Both the position numbers and the translations under genes were made by a program. From assembly GCF_037914945.1 (NCBI RefSeq), contig NZ_CP149787.1, forward strand, positions 3,720,001 through 3,784,000: a stretch of DNA of 64,000 nt, written 5' to 3'. Positions 52,179 to 62,501 of this stretch are shown piece by piece. The notes under the pieces were generated by a model. The model did no database searches. It was not told the origin of the DNA and saw only the letters and a list, made by a program, of their open reading frames with translations. Source of the stretch: Haloterrigena sp. KLK7 (GTDB lineage Archaea > Halobacteriota > Halobacteria > Halobacteriales > Natrialbaceae). Position 1 is the first letter of the stretch; each line of letters begins with the position of its first letter.

Positions 52179-52748
52179 ATGACCGACGAGTCGCCGCCAG
52201 TTCCCGAGGCAGTGCTCACGAGCGCGACGGAGCGACTCGAGGCCGAGGACCGCTCGCTCGCGGACAACGAGGAACTGCTCCGCGCGCTGAGCGATCTGAC
52301 GCCGATCTACGAGACCGAGCGCTCGTATTTCGTCCTCGGGAACTACGATCCCGGACCGATGGGCCGGCTGGATCTCGTCGTCGACCGCCTCAACCGGCGC
52401 GACGACGCCTACGCGTTCCTCATGAGCGACGTCCGCGGCGACTGGGAGAACGGCATCGCGAAGTTCTGCCTGATCGCGGACCTCGTGAGCCACGTCGTCG
52501 GCGTCGCCGAGAAAGAGCCCAGCGGCTTCCTCGTCGAACAGGGGCTGCTCGCGGGCACCGAGGAGTACTTCGAGAAGACCCACGTCCTGAAGCGGGCGTA
52601 CCCCGACGCCGACGAGGACCACCCGTACGGCTGGATGGAGGACGGCGTCTTCGAGTTGTTCGAGTCCGAGGGACGGCTCTACGAGTGGCGGACCGAGGAT
52701 GAACTGCGCGAGGTCATCGCGGAAATTCCGTCATCTACCCACGGCTAA
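52179..52748 (+). CDS. Hypothetical protein, 3' end abutting a TnpB element
   Basis: A 189-residue acidic soluble protein that I do not recognise. Visible segments: LADNEELLRALSDLTPIYETERSYFVLGNYDPG, DAYAFLMSDVRGDWENGIAKFCLIADLVSHVVGVAEKEP and HPYGWMEDGVFELFESEGRLYEWRTEDELREVIAEIP. Its last residues (SSTHG) are coded by the end hairpin of the TnpB element, so the natural C-terminus may be missing. Divergent from the winged-helix regulator gene, which has operator-like palindromes between them, so it may be a target of it. Confidence 0.68.
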   Translation: MTDESPPVPEAVLTSATERLEAEDRSLADNEELLRALSDLTPIYETERSYFVLGNYDPGPMGRLDLVVDRLNRRDDAYAFLMSDVRGDWENGIAKFCLIADLVSHVVGVAEKEPSGFLVEQGLLAGTEEYFEKTHVLKRAYPDADEDHPYGWMEDGVFELFESEGRLYEWRTEDELREVIAEIPSSTHG

Positions 52749-53985
52749 AGCCGTGGGCTTGAGCGTGGGACTCCCCTTCTGCCGACACGGTGTCGTAGGC
52801 GGTGTAATCGCCGTTCAGGGTCACTGTCCCGCTCTTGAGGGCGAGATGACCGTCGCCCAACCCCGAGGGGCGTTTGCCCTCGGGTAAAGAGAGTAGTCGC
52901 TTCCCGATGTTCTTGGAAGCGTTGTAGTCGCCGTCTCCCTCGTATCCGCACTCGTTGCACTCGAACCACCCATCCGAATTCCGGTTCGTGCTTGATTGAT
53001 GGCCGCACTTCGAGCAGGTCTGCGAGGAGAACGCGGGGTTCACGCTCTCGACGCGAATCCCGTACTCGGTGGCTTTCCACTGAATCATCTCCTGTAACTC
53101 GCGGAACGCCCATTGGTGCATCTGGCGTTTCAGTTGGTCGTCGGAGGCGTCCATCCGCTCGCGGATGTGGGTCAAGTCTTCGACGGCGATGTGCGAGCAG
53201 TCGTAGTGGCGGGCTTCTTCCACAATGCGTCGAGAAATGGTATGCAGGCGATCCAAGACGAAGCGGTTTTCTCGCCCCGACAGTCGCGCTAACGCCTGCT
53301 TCGCGGAGCGAGTGCCTTTGTCTTGGAGGCTCCGACGCACGCGGAAGTAGTGGTTCTGCCCCCACAGTAATTCACCGCCGTCGTAGAACGACCCCGTGCT
53401 GGTCACGGCGACGTTCTTCAGATTCAGGTCAACGCCGAGAACGCGGTCGCCCTCACGCTCCTCGACTTCTTTCTGAATGACGATGTGGAGGTAGAAGTCG
53501 TCCTCTTGTTCGTCGTAGTGGAGCGTCCCCATTCGTTTCTCGTAGTCGTCGTCATCGAGGTAGTCGGCCTGATATTCACCAATGTCGAAGTCGACCTCGA
53601 CGCGGGACTCGACAGTTGAGAGGGTCGCGCTCCTCTCGTTGATCGTCAGGGTGCGTTTATCGTAGACGACGGTGGGCTGGTCGAACGTCGGGACTGGACG
53701 ACTGTTGCCCTTCTTCCAGTCGGCGACCGTGGATTTCATCATTTCAACTGCCTTCGAATAGGCGCGAACACAGAGGTTTGCGGGAAGGGCAGTCACGTCA
53801 CGGAGATCGTGGTAGACTTTATCGTGGATGTTCGTCTTCGCAGTGATGAGGTAGCCGTCGTCGTTGCGACCGTTCTCGATGCTATAATTGACGGCAGTAT
53901 TGAATTGCTCGATGGTCTGGTGGAGGTGGTCTCGTCGCTCGTCGGGCACGTCGAGTTTGACCCGAACGGCACGTTGCACCTCCAT
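52735..53985 (-). CDS. tnpB: RNA-guided endonuclease TnpB (IS1341-type)
   Basis: A 416-residue TnpB. RuvC-like catalytic residues Asp186 (GVDLN), Glu269 (AVEDL) and Asp353 (DGDYNASKN) are all present, and a zinc finger C-S-K-C (324-327)/C-N-E-C (343-346) is intact, so the nuclease looks functional. TnpB proteins are guided by an RNA made from the element's right end and help the element persist. The gene has its own promoter (tatataaac near 54012-54020). Its last codons lie inside the right-end hairpin. Confidence 0.95.
   Translation of the reverse strand: MEVQRAVRVKLDVPDERRDHLHQTIEQFNTAVNYSIENGRNDDGYLITAKTNIHDKVYHDLRDVTALPANLCVRAYSKAVEMMKSTVADWKKGNSRPVPTFDQPTVVYDKRTLTINERSATLSTVESRVEVDFDIGEYQADYLDDDDYEKRMGTLHYDEQEDDFYLHIVIQKEVEEREGDRVLGVDLNLKNVAVTSTGSFYDGGELLWGQNHYFRVRRSLQDKGTRSAKQALARLSGRENRFVLDRLHTISRRIVEEARHYDCSHIAVEDLTHIRERMDASDDQLKRQMHQWAFRELQEMIQWKATEYGIRVESVNPAFSSQTCSKCGHQSSTNRNSDGWFECNECGYEGDGDYNASKNIGKRLLSLPEGKRPSGLGDGHLALKSGTVTLNGDYTAYDTVSAEGESHAQAHGFSRG
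52738..52757 (-). ncRNA. Right-end hairpin of the TnpB element (probable guide-RNA scaffold)
   Basis: Perfect stem cccacggc / gccgtggg with loop taaa, lying at the 3' end of tnpB. In TnpB elements this region is transcribed as the reRNA/omegaRNA whose 3' flank gives the guide. The RNA borders were not determined. Confidence 0.5.
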
Positions 53986-54011
53986 GACGTATTCACATAT
54001 GGACTAGCCGT

Positions 54012-54020
54012 TTATATATG
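54012..54020 (-). promoter_or_regulatory. TATA box of tnpB
   Basis: On the minus strand the sequence tatataaac is centred about 31 bases upstream of the tnpB ATG. Confidence 0.5.
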
Positions 54021-54087
54021 AAACGATTATTTCGGGAGTCGGCTCTACTGGTATCGGTGGTCTGTAACATAGAATTTACGAGCTCCC

Positions 54088-54107
54088 TCCAATCCTAAAG
54101 GGATGGG
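54088..54107 (-). repeat. Relic of an IS605-type right-end hairpin
   Basis: tccaatcc-taaa-ggGatggg forms a hairpin (arms 54088-54095 and 54100-54107) of the same shape as the right end at 52738-52757: loop taaa and trailing ctt. It lies about 70 bases from the left end of the intact element, with no tnpB of its own. Likely a remnant of another element. Confidence 0.4.
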
Positions 54108-54212
54108 CTTCCGCCTGTACTGCTGTGATCGACGTCAAGGAGTACCGCATCTGACGGCCGATACGATCAAGCCGCACTGAGTCAAACTCCGATCGACGTC
54201 TCGCTCGAGAAC

Positions 54213-55187
54213 TCAGCTGTGGCCCGACACCGGCACCGGCTCGTAGGGCTCCTCGAGGTAGGCCATATCCGACGCCGACAGCGAGATCTCGAGCGCCTCG
54301 ACGGCCTGCTCTAGGTGTTCGACGCTGGTCGTCCCGACGATCGGGGCGTCGACCCAGTCCTTGTGCAGCAGCCACGCCAGCGAGATCTGGGCCATCGTCG
54401 CGCCCTTGTCGGCGGCGATCTCGGCGACGCGCTCGTTGATCTCCCGCCCGCCGCCCTCGCGGTAGGGGTGGTCGTACAGGTGTTCCTCCGTCTCGCCGCG
54501 GGTCGTCGCGTCGATCTCCTCGTGCGGGCGCGTGAGGTAACCCCGCGCCAGCGGCGACCACGGGACGACGCCGACGTCCTCCTTCTCGCAGAGGGGTAAC
54601 ATCTCCCGCTCTTCCTCGCGGTAGACGAGGTTGTAGTGGTTCTGCATCGTGACGAACCGCTCGAGCCCCAGCCGGTCGCTCGTCTGCAGCGACTCGGCGA
54701 ACTGGTGGGCCCACATCGACGAGGCGCCGACGTACCGGACGTGCCCCCGTCGAACCGCGTCGTCGAGCGCCCGCAGGGTCGTCTCGATCGGCGTGGCGTC
54801 GTCCCAGCGGTGGATCTGGTAGAGATCGATCGTGTCCATCCCCAGCCGTTCGCGGCTCGCCTCGAGTTCCTGCTCGATCGCCTTCCGGGAGAGTCCGCCC
54901 GAGTTCGGGTCGTCGTCGCGCATCTGGAAGTAGCCCTTCGTCGCGACGACCGACTCCTCCCGGTGGCCCTCGAGGGCCTCGCCCAGAATCCGTTCGGACT
55001 CGCCTCGTGAGTACATGTTCGCGGTGTCGAAGAAGTTGATCCCGAGGTCGATCGCCCGCTCGATGATCGCTTTACTCTCCTCGTCTTCGAGGACCCACTC
55101 GCGCCAGTCGCTCGAGCCGAAGCTCATACACCCCAGACAGAGGCGACTGACTTCCATGCCGGTCGAACCGAGCGTCGTGTACTCCAT
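54213..55187 (-). CDS. Aldo/keto reductase
   Basis: A 324-residue (beta/alpha)8 oxidoreductase. Catalytic tetrad pieces are visible: Asp/Tyr in DLGINFFDTANMYSRGESERILGEAL (residues 47-72), Lys in VVATKGYF (about 83), His in YQIHRWDDATPIE. NADPH-binding residues near the C-terminus (PIVGTTSVEHLEQAVEALE) are also family-like. Substrate unknown. The ATG at 55187 gives the family start MEYTTLGSTGMEVSRLCLG. A longer frame upstream lies in the gap with the repeat and is not supported. Confidence 0.93.
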   Translation of the reverse strand: MEYTTLGSTGMEVSRLCLGCMSFGSSDWREWVLEDEESKAIIERAIDLGINFFDTANMYSRGESERILGEALEGHREESVVATKGYFQMRDDDPNSGGLSRKAIEQELEASRERLGMDTIDLYQIHRWDDATPIETTLRALDDAVRRGHVRYVGASSMWAHQFAESLQTSDRLGLERFVTMQNHYNLVYREEEREMLPLCEKEDVGVVPWSPLARGYLTRPHEEIDATTRGETEEHLYDHPYREGGGREINERVAEIAADKGATMAQISLAWLLHKDWVDAPIVGTTSVEHLEQAVEALEISLSASDMAYLEEPYEPVPVSGHS

Positions 55188-55661
55188 ACCGGTGGGACGG
55201 ACGCCGTCGAAAAAACAGTACGTGCCGGGGCAACCGCTATGCGAACCGACTGTCGTCTCGAGCGAGAGATGAGACACTCGTTGTTTTGTAGTGCGATCGC
55301 GCCGAACGTCGGGTCTCACTTCGACCCGAACGACATGCAACGGCGGCGCTTGAGCACGATGAGTCCGCTATTGAAGGGATAGCGTTCACACTACTATCGT
55401 GGCAACGGGAATCGCCACTCCCTCCCCAGCCGATTCGCTCGTTCCCTCCGTCTGCTCACGGACGCGAAGCGTCCGTTCGCACGGTACGCGGAACCTCCGG
55501 TTCCGCGCCAGTCACTCGCTCATCCCTCGCACGATATCGTCTCGCGCTTCGCTCCGCTCATCGCGAGACAGCGCGCGCCACCGCACGCTATCGCCCTGCT
55601 GAACGATCGACGACCGGTCGATACGGCCGTCATAGAGCGCTGAAAAGGAGTATTCCGGCCG
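55188..55661. other. Gene-free stretch containing a dispersed repeat
   Basis: Apart from the repeat at 55394-55585, I see nothing coding. Several small hairpins lie in the repeat region: acggacgc-gaa-gcgtccgt (55456-55474), gcggaacc-tcc-ggttccgc (55485-55503) and gtctcgcg/cgcgagac (about 55539-55569). Confidence 0.5.
55394..55585 (+). repeat. Dispersed repeat, copy 2
   Basis: Starts ctatcgtggcaacgggaa, then ccctccccagccgattcgct, cactcgctcatccctcgc, and ends gcgcgcgccaccgca. Copy 1 lies at 31928-32060 in the opposite orientation. Copy 2 has about 60 extra bases in the middle, which include the hairpins with gaa and tcc loops. Confidence 0.75.
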
Positions 55662-56819
55662 TTACAGGGAGTCGCTGTTGAGCCGCTCGATACCGGTCCT
55701 GACTCCGAGGTAGCCGCCGACCGCGAGCAGACAGTAGGTCGCGAGCGACAGCCACGTCGTCGCCGTGGCGCTGCCGATGGCGAACTTGGCGACGGTGTTG
55801 GCCGGGTGCTCGGGGAGCAGCGTGGCCAGGACCAGCGCGCCGACGATCCCGCCGGAGTAGGCCAGTTGCGCCTGTCGCCTGTCGGGGGCGACGAGCGCGA
55901 TGCCGGCCCCCGCCGCGGTGACGGCGAGCGCCAGCGCCGCGACCAGGACGACCAACGCCGTCGGCGCGGCGATCGCGGTCCCGTTGGCCGCGAGCAGGGC
56001 GAGCCAGGCGACCGCCTGAATCGGCGCCAGCGCGGCGATCGTCAGGAGCTTCGCGTCGGCCACGTCCACGAGCGAGAGCGGACTGACTCGGAGCAACTCC
56101 AGCGTCCCCCGGGAGCGCTCCTCGATCAGCGAATCGACGACGATCGAGCCGCTGATGAACACCGGCAGGAACAGCAACAGCGGGACGAGGATCGTGTAGG
56201 TGAACTCGAGGTACGGACTCGCCCCGACCTCATCGGGGACATCGAGCGGCGGCGCCTCCAAGGCGTCGGCGTTGGCGAGTCGCTCCTCGTGCTCGAGGGT
56301 CTCGAGCAGCTCCTGGAGCTGGCTGATCAGCAGGGTCGTCTCCAGCCCCCCGTCGGGAACGGTCGCGTCGACGACCAATCGTCCGTCCGCGGTTCTGCTC
56401 ACCTCGAGGACGGCCGCGACCTGCCCCTCGTCGAAGGCCGAGAGCGCGTCGGCCCTGGACTGAGCGATCGTCGGCTCGAGCCCGTCCTGTTCGCCGGCGA
56501 GACTGCTGAGTCGCTCGACGTCCGCCTCGTTTGCACCGGTGATGGCGACCCGGTTGCCGTAGCCGTCGACGGAGCCCGGATCGTACAGCGAGACGAGCCC
56601 GACGACCAGAAACGAGGAGAAGGCCGCGATAACGAGCTGGATCGCCAGCGCGAGCACGATCGTCTTCTCGGAGCGGAGCGAGCCGAGTTCGCGGCGGGCG
56701 AGGGCCCAGCGCGGGCCGAACGGCAGTCCGAATCGGGAATCAGCGTCGTCGGCCGGTTTCGGCGGATTCGGTCCGCGTCGAATCGGCGTCGACTCGTCGC
56801 TCGAGCGATCACGCGACAA
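55662..56819 (-). CDS. ABC-2 type exporter permease (second permease)
   Basis: A 385-residue ABC-2 membrane protein: one N-terminal helix (TIVLALAIQLVIAAFSSFLVVGLVSL, about residues 53-78), a large extracytoplasmic domain (about 80-205), then five helices. The cytoplasmic coupling segment ERSRGTLELLRVSPLSLVDVADAKLLT is typical of NatB/CcmB-like ABC-2 permeases. It is the last gene of an operon with an ATPase (58749-59792) and a permease-protease fusion (56809-58752); the fusion and this gene overlap by 11 bases, so the three would assemble as one exporter. Confidence 0.88.
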   Translation of the reverse strand: MSRDRSSDESTPIRRGPNPPKPADDADSRFGLPFGPRWALARRELGSLRSEKTIVLALAIQLVIAAFSSFLVVGLVSLYDPGSVDGYGNRVAITGANEADVERLSSLAGEQDGLEPTIAQSRADALSAFDEGQVAAVLEVSRTADGRLVVDATVPDGGLETTLLISQLQELLETLEHEERLANADALEAPPLDVPDEVGASPYLEFTYTILVPLLLFLPVFISGSIVVDSLIEERSRGTLELLRVSPLSLVDVADAKLLTIAALAPIQAVAWLALLAANGTAIAAPTALVVLVAALALAVTAAGAGIALVAPDRRQAQLAYSGGIVGALVLATLLPEHPANTVAKFAIGSATATTWLSLATYCLLAVGGYLGVRTGIERLNSDSL

Positions 56820-58748
56820 GGGCGATCACCCCCAGGTTGTAGCCCGCGTGAACGAGCGTCGCGAGCAGGAACCCCACCGAGTACGCGTTCGGTCCGCGGC
56901 TCGCGCCGATCGCCGATATCATCGCCGTCGCGACGTGCAAGACCAGCGGCGCGAGGAAGACTGCTGCGAGCACGAGCGGGCCGCCCGAGGGGTCGGGACC
57001 GAACGCGGCGGCGCCGACGGTCAGCTCGGGGAGGCCGACGAACTGGACGACGTGCGTGAGCTTCTCGCCGACGAAGAAGCCGGCGCCGGAGCAGACGCCG
57101 AGGACGGCGGCGACGCGCGGAGAGGCCTCGAACCGCGAGCGGACGAAGCCGGCGTAGACGTGGACGCTCTTCGCGACCTCCTCGATTGCCGCCGCGAGGA
57201 CGACGATGGAAACCGTGGCGACGACGGGATACTGTTCGGCGACGGCGAACAGGAGGGCGACGACGAGCAACTGGCCGGCGAAGACGAAGGGGATGAACAG
57301 GATCGTCAGAACGGCGACGCTCCGGTAGCCGTGCAGTCGGCTCGCGATCGCGTCGAGCACCTTCGCCGGGAGCGCCTTCTGGGCGAACATGTCCTCCTCG
57401 CGGTAGACGCCGATTCCGAGCAGGAAACAGACCGCGGCGCCGCAGTAGAACGGCGCGGTCGAGAAGACGTACTCCCCGAGCGTGACCGACTCGCCCTGCA
57501 GATCCGTCACGATCAGCGTCAGCGGCGAGATCAGCGCGATCGGGTTCACGTCGGTGAACACCGCCGGGATAAACGTGTACGTCGTCAGGAAGACGCTGAT
57601 CGTGACCGTCACGAAGGTGAGCTCCTTGTACGAGCGGGCGAGCATCGCGCCGGCGAACGTCGCCGCGAGGAACAGCAGCGCGATCGGAATCGCCGCGGCG
57701 ACCGAGAGGGGACCGCCGCGGACCGCGACGGTGATCCCGACCGCGACGGCGATCAGCCCCAGCAGGTACGGCAGCGTCTTTCCGGCGACGATCTCGCGTC
57801 TCGAGGACGGCGAGACCAACAGTAGTTCGCCGCGGCGTTTGACCCGCTCGTCCATGATCGTGCTCCCGTAGGCCTGAATGACGAAGTTCATCGGGACGAC
57901 GAAGAGGAACGCCAACAGGAGCGACTGGAAGGGAAACGGCGGCGAGATCGATCCCGGCGGTCCGGACGTCCCGTCGACTGCGCCGTTGGCGCCGCCGATG
58001 TTCGGCACCTGCAGTCGACCGTCTCCGCCGTTATCGGCCGCATCGCTCTGCCCGCCGCCGTCGGTGTCCCCGCTGGAATCGCCGTCGCTACTGGAACCGT
58101 CGCCGCTCGAGCCCTCCCCGTCAGAGCCGTTACCGTTCGAGCCCTCGCTACCGGACCCGTCAGTCGTTCCGGTTCCGGTCCCGTCGTCCGAGCCGTCAGT
58201 CGACGCCCCGTCGCTCCCGTCGCCCTCGGTCGATCCGTCGAAATCGCGCTCCTGGTAGTCGAGTTCGACGTGGACCGGGTAGGCCGCCGTCTCGTTGTCC
58301 TCCCGGCGCAAGCGATCCTCGTTGTACGAATCGATCGCATCGATGAACGCGTCGTGGGCGGCCTCCCCGTGAGGGCCGTAGTGGACGATCTCGCCGTTCC
58401 GCGTCAGTACCACGTCGGCGTTGGCGTCGTCGCCGTTCTCGATCACGAGCTCGTCGAGGGAGATGGGTCTGAACGCCTCGCTCTCGACGGCGACGTCGTG
58501 GTACCGACTGTCCTCGTCGACCGCGACGACGTAGATCTCGTCCTCGAGGCCGAGTCCCTCGCCGGCGGCCGAAAGGCCGACGACGCCGACGACGAGCACC
58601 AGCGCCGCCAGCACGAGCACCGCCTTCCGATCGACGGTGCCCGCGCTCCGGGAAATCTCCCAGCGGGAGATCCGCGCCGTCCGCGCCAGCGTTCCGCGGA
58701 GTCGGCGACGCCGCGAGCGCCGATCCGGATCGTCGTCGGGCTCGTCGC

Positions 58749-58752
<4 letters not shown>
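56809..58752 (-). CDS. ABC-2 exporter permease fused to a PrsW-like intramembrane protease
   Basis: A 647-residue fusion. Residues 1-455 are an ABC-2 permease: helix 44-62, a large external domain (70-270) ending in a Ser/Gly/Asp/Thr-rich linker (172-245), five more helices, and the coupling loop DERVKRRGELLLVSPSSRREIVAGKTLPYL. Residues 475-647 add about five helices with the PrsW/CPBP-type residues Glu524-Glu525-x-x-Lys528 (AAIEEVAKS), Glu563 (GFFVGEKLTH), His606 (LHVATA) and His635 (VHAGYN). PrsW proteases cleave membrane proteins such as anti-sigma factors. Overlaps the ATPase gene by 4 bases and the next permease by 11. Known role of the fused form: none I can name. Confidence 0.88.
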
Positions 58753-59792
<1,040 letters not shown>

Positions 59793-59889
59793 TCGTTACC
59801 CGAGGGAGGGAGCCACCTCAGTAAAGTCTAGTGGCCCCTGAATGTCCCGGGCAAACCCCATTGGCGAGGCCGCCGTAGCGACGCGTACG

Positions 59890-60324
59890 ATGACTCGTCT
59901 CCGACGGACGCGAACGCCCGACGGCCGGCGGCTCGAGGTCTCGCACGTCGTCGACGCGGCCCCGGACGAGGCGTGGGAGCTGCTCGTCGACACCGCCCGG
60001 TGGCCGGAGTGGTCGCCCATCGTCAACGGCGTCGAGGCGACCGAGCGTCGGATCCGGTTGGACACGAGCGGCCGGCTTCGGGTCCCCGGCGCGTGGGTCC
60101 CGTTTCGCGTCACGGCGTACGTCCCCGCGGAACGGCGCTGGAGCTGGCGCGTCCTCGGGCTGCCGGGCGCCGGCCACCGCGTCGACGACCTCGGCGCGAA
60201 CCGCTGTCGGATCGCCTTCGAACTTCCCCCGACCGCGACCGGCTACGCGCCCGTCTGTCTGCGCGCGCTCGAGCGACTCGAGGAATTGCTCGAGGCGGAC
60301 GGGACCGAAGCGCGGGCCGACTGA
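59890..60324 (+). CDS. SRPBCC-family (START-like) protein
   Basis: A 144-residue helix-grip protein: LEVSHVVDAAPDEAWELLVDTARWPEWSPIVNGVEATERRIRLDTSGRLRVPGAWVPFRVTAYVPAERRWSW spans residues 13-85 and is the SRPBCC start (polyketide cyclase/dehydrase). It would bind a small hydrophobic ligand; no catalytic residues can be assigned. An upstream in-frame ATG at 59842 is possible and would add 16 residues; 59890 is preferred because it follows directly with the domain. Divergent from the ABC operon. Confidence 0.82.
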   Translation: MTRLRRTRTPDGRRLEVSHVVDAAPDEAWELLVDTARWPEWSPIVNGVEATERRIRLDTSGRLRVPGAWVPFRVTAYVPAERRWSWRVLGLPGAGHRVDDLGANRCRIAFELPPTATGYAPVCLRALERLEELLEADGTEARAD

Positions 60325-60410
60325 CTGATCCGTTCGGTCGCGAGGAATCACAGTGCGTGTTCGGTAGCCGGACACTCGTGTAGACCTCGCGATGAGTGGC
60401 AGTGAGGTAG

Positions 60411-62501
60411 TTACGCTGTCGCGCCCGTGTCCGTTTTCTCCGTCACATACCACAACCGTGGGGCTCCTGAGAACTGGAGATACAACGCGTGAAGCTGGAT
60501 GAACCAGCCGAACACGATCCACAGGTAGGCGTATCCGATGACCTGCACCACCCGTTTCGGCGTTGAAGGGAGCGGGATCTTCGGATCGCGAAGGGCCGCG
60601 TACCCGAACGAGACGGCTCGTGCGGGAAGGAGGACTACCGCGAGGATAATCGCTACGTACGTCGGGAATGGGGGAGCGAGTCCCAGATACCACAGGATCA
60701 TGATTACCGGGAACATCGTGGACAATGGGGCGCTCACAGACGTGAACAACAGCCATTCGATTCCGAGTGTCCGTTTGAATCCCAACTTCCGGCGCGACTC
60801 CAGAATGTCTCCGAAGTGGCGTACTGCCGCTTGGGCCCAACCCCGTGCCCAGCGGATGCGTTGGCGCACCAGGGCGTGAAGGGTTGCGGGGTGATATTCC
60901 CACCCCACCATCTCGGAGTCGTATTCGACGATCCAATCGGTCTCAGTATACATGCGGAGCGTGAAATCGATGTCTTCCGTCAATGCGTCGGGATCCCATC
61001 CACCTGCTTCCGGTGGAACTTCACGCCGAAACATCGCTATAGATCCCCCGAAATGACCGGCCCCGAACACGTCATCAACGAACGGGTGGTCAACCCACGT
61101 ACTGTGCTGTCGCTCGATACTCACAAACCGTGAAAAGGCGTCAGCGTCTGGATGGGTCGCTGCTTTCCGACCCTGTACCATACCTACCTCCGGACGTTCA
61201 CGGAGCGTCTGTAACCCTCGTGCAACGGTCTCGGACTCGATTCGTTCGTCAGCGTCCAAGATGAACGCGTATTCCGTGTCGATGTGCTCCCACGCTTGAT
61301 TCAAATCGCCAGCTTTGGATCCGGACGTACCCTCGACCACGCGGACGTGATCGCGCTCGTCCGCGAACTCCCGTGCGATTTCGACGGTACCGTCGTCGGA
61401 CTTCGCCGCCGGAACGATGACGAACGGAACGCGTCGCCCGAGCGCTTCGATATTGTGAGAGAGGCTCTCCGGCAGAACGTTCGCTTCGAACGCTGCGACG
61501 ACGATTATCGTCACGGATGCGTTATCCTCCAACGGCGGTGGTGAGTCCCCGTCCCGCCCTTTCCGGCGATGTGCGTGAACGACCTGCGAGTATTCGATCA
61601 TCGCAGCGATAGCGATCCAAACGAGGAACATCCCGATAACCACGTAGAACGCCCACGTGGACAGGAGGATAATCGCGAGCATCAGGACGTTCAACAGCAT
61701 AATGACGGTTGCTCCGTGCTGGAGCACAGTAGCGAACGTCCCGGTGAACGACTCGACGATATTCGGTGGCGACGGAGGGAGCGAGAGAACGGCGAGACTC
61801 AGTACGACGGTCGCGCCCGTCACCGTCACCGCCAGCCCCTCACCAGTCGGAGACTGAATCACTTCATCGGACGGAACGGTGAAACCCACTACGGCGACGC
61901 TAAATAATCCGCACAGGAGTATCAGCAGCAGTGCCGCTTCCCAAGGGGTCATCGTATCCGAGTCGGCCGGGACGTCATCCGCGAGTTGCCGCATCCAAAA
62001 CGCGTGGAGGATGAGGGACGCGAATCCCGTGGAGTAGACGACTAACGCAACTCCCGGGTCGAAGGGACCGAGCCAATCGAGCACCAGTGCGGATCCCGTA
62101 AGCATCGCTCCGTGGCCTAGAAGCGGCAGCCGCCACGTCTGTTGGGTCGTGTCCGGCGGACGAACGTCCAAAATGAGCAGCAGCGCTTGAAGACTCGTGG
62201 CCAATGCGACGGCCCGTAACTCCGTCGAGACGCGTGGAGGTGCGAAATTGGAGCCGACTACCCCTGCGACGAGCAGTACCACTAGTCCGACGACGAAGAC
62301 GGGGGTACCGCCCAACGGCTCCATCTCGTCTTCCCGAATTCGCACGTCGACGGAGAGAAGGGACAGGACGACGAGCGCGATCGCGCCGATAAACAGGAAT
62401 CCCTCTTCGCTCGGCAACCACTCGACCCCCACACTGACGACTCCGAATAGCGCTAGCCCCGTCGCGATATACCAGACGCGTTCTCGGAGGTGTGAAACCA
62501 C
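60411..62501 (-). CDS. Family 2 glycosyltransferase, processive type, with extra N-terminal membrane domain
   Basis: A 696-residue membrane enzyme. Residues 1-310 are about eight helices not typical of GT2; residues 330-560 are the GT-A catalytic domain with SVTIIVVAAFE, DAD-E (FILDADERIES), the acceptor-base TEDIDFTLRMYTETDW, and the QxxRW-like RQRIRWARGW; residues 570-690 add four helices. This order is shared with cellulose/hyaluronan-synthase-like enzymes, implying synthesis and export of a beta-linked polysaccharide from a UDP-sugar. The start is GTG at 62501. The gene has lower GC than neighbours and abuts AT-rich DNA. Confidence 0.85.
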   Translation of the reverse strand: MVSHLRERVWYIATGLALFGVVSVGVEWLPSEEGFLFIGAIALVVLSLLSVDVRIREDEMEPLGGTPVFVVGLVVLLVAGVVGSNFAPPRVSTELRAVALATSLQALLLILDVRPPDTTQQTWRLPLLGHGAMLTGSALVLDWLGPFDPGVALVVYSTGFASLILHAFWMRQLADDVPADSDTMTPWEAALLLILLCGLFSVAVVGFTVPSDEVIQSPTGEGLAVTVTGATVVLSLAVLSLPPSPPNIVESFTGTFATVLQHGATVIMLLNVLMLAIILLSTWAFYVVIGMFLVWIAIAAMIEYSQVVHAHRRKGRDGDSPPPLEDNASVTIIVVAAFEANVLPESLSHNIEALGRRVPFVIVPAAKSDDGTVEIAREFADERDHVRVVEGTSGSKAGDLNQAWEHIDTEYAFILDADERIESETVARGLQTLRERPEVGMVQGRKAATHPDADAFSRFVSIERQHSTWVDHPFVDDVFGAGHFGGSIAMFRREVPPEAGGWDPDALTEDIDFTLRMYTETDWIVEYDSEMVGWEYHPATLHALVRQRIRWARGWAQAAVRHFGDILESRRKLGFKRTLGIEWLLFTSVSAPLSTMFPVIMILWYLGLAPPFPTYVAIILAVVLLPARAVSFGYAALRDPKIPLPSTPKRVVQVIGYAYLWIVFGWFIQLHALYLQFSGAPRLWYVTEKTDTGATA

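Larger units (their letters stand above)
52735..54022 (-). mobile_element. IS200/IS605-type element of the solo-TnpB (IS1341) class
   Basis: Contains a tnpB gene but no tnpA transposase. The right end (downstream of tnpB, lower coordinates) carries an 8-bp hairpin; an imperfect palindrome at 53992-54022 (ttcacatat...atatatgaa) likely marks the left end. Exact borders are not certain. Such elements need a TnpA in trans. The right end overlaps the 3' end of the gene at 52179-52748. Confidence 0.75.

Noticed and set aside
55399-55602. Frame starting MATGIATPSPADSL
   Set aside because: It lies in dispersed repeat copy 2; the matching frame in copy 1 shows that it comes from repeat sequence and not from a conserved protein.
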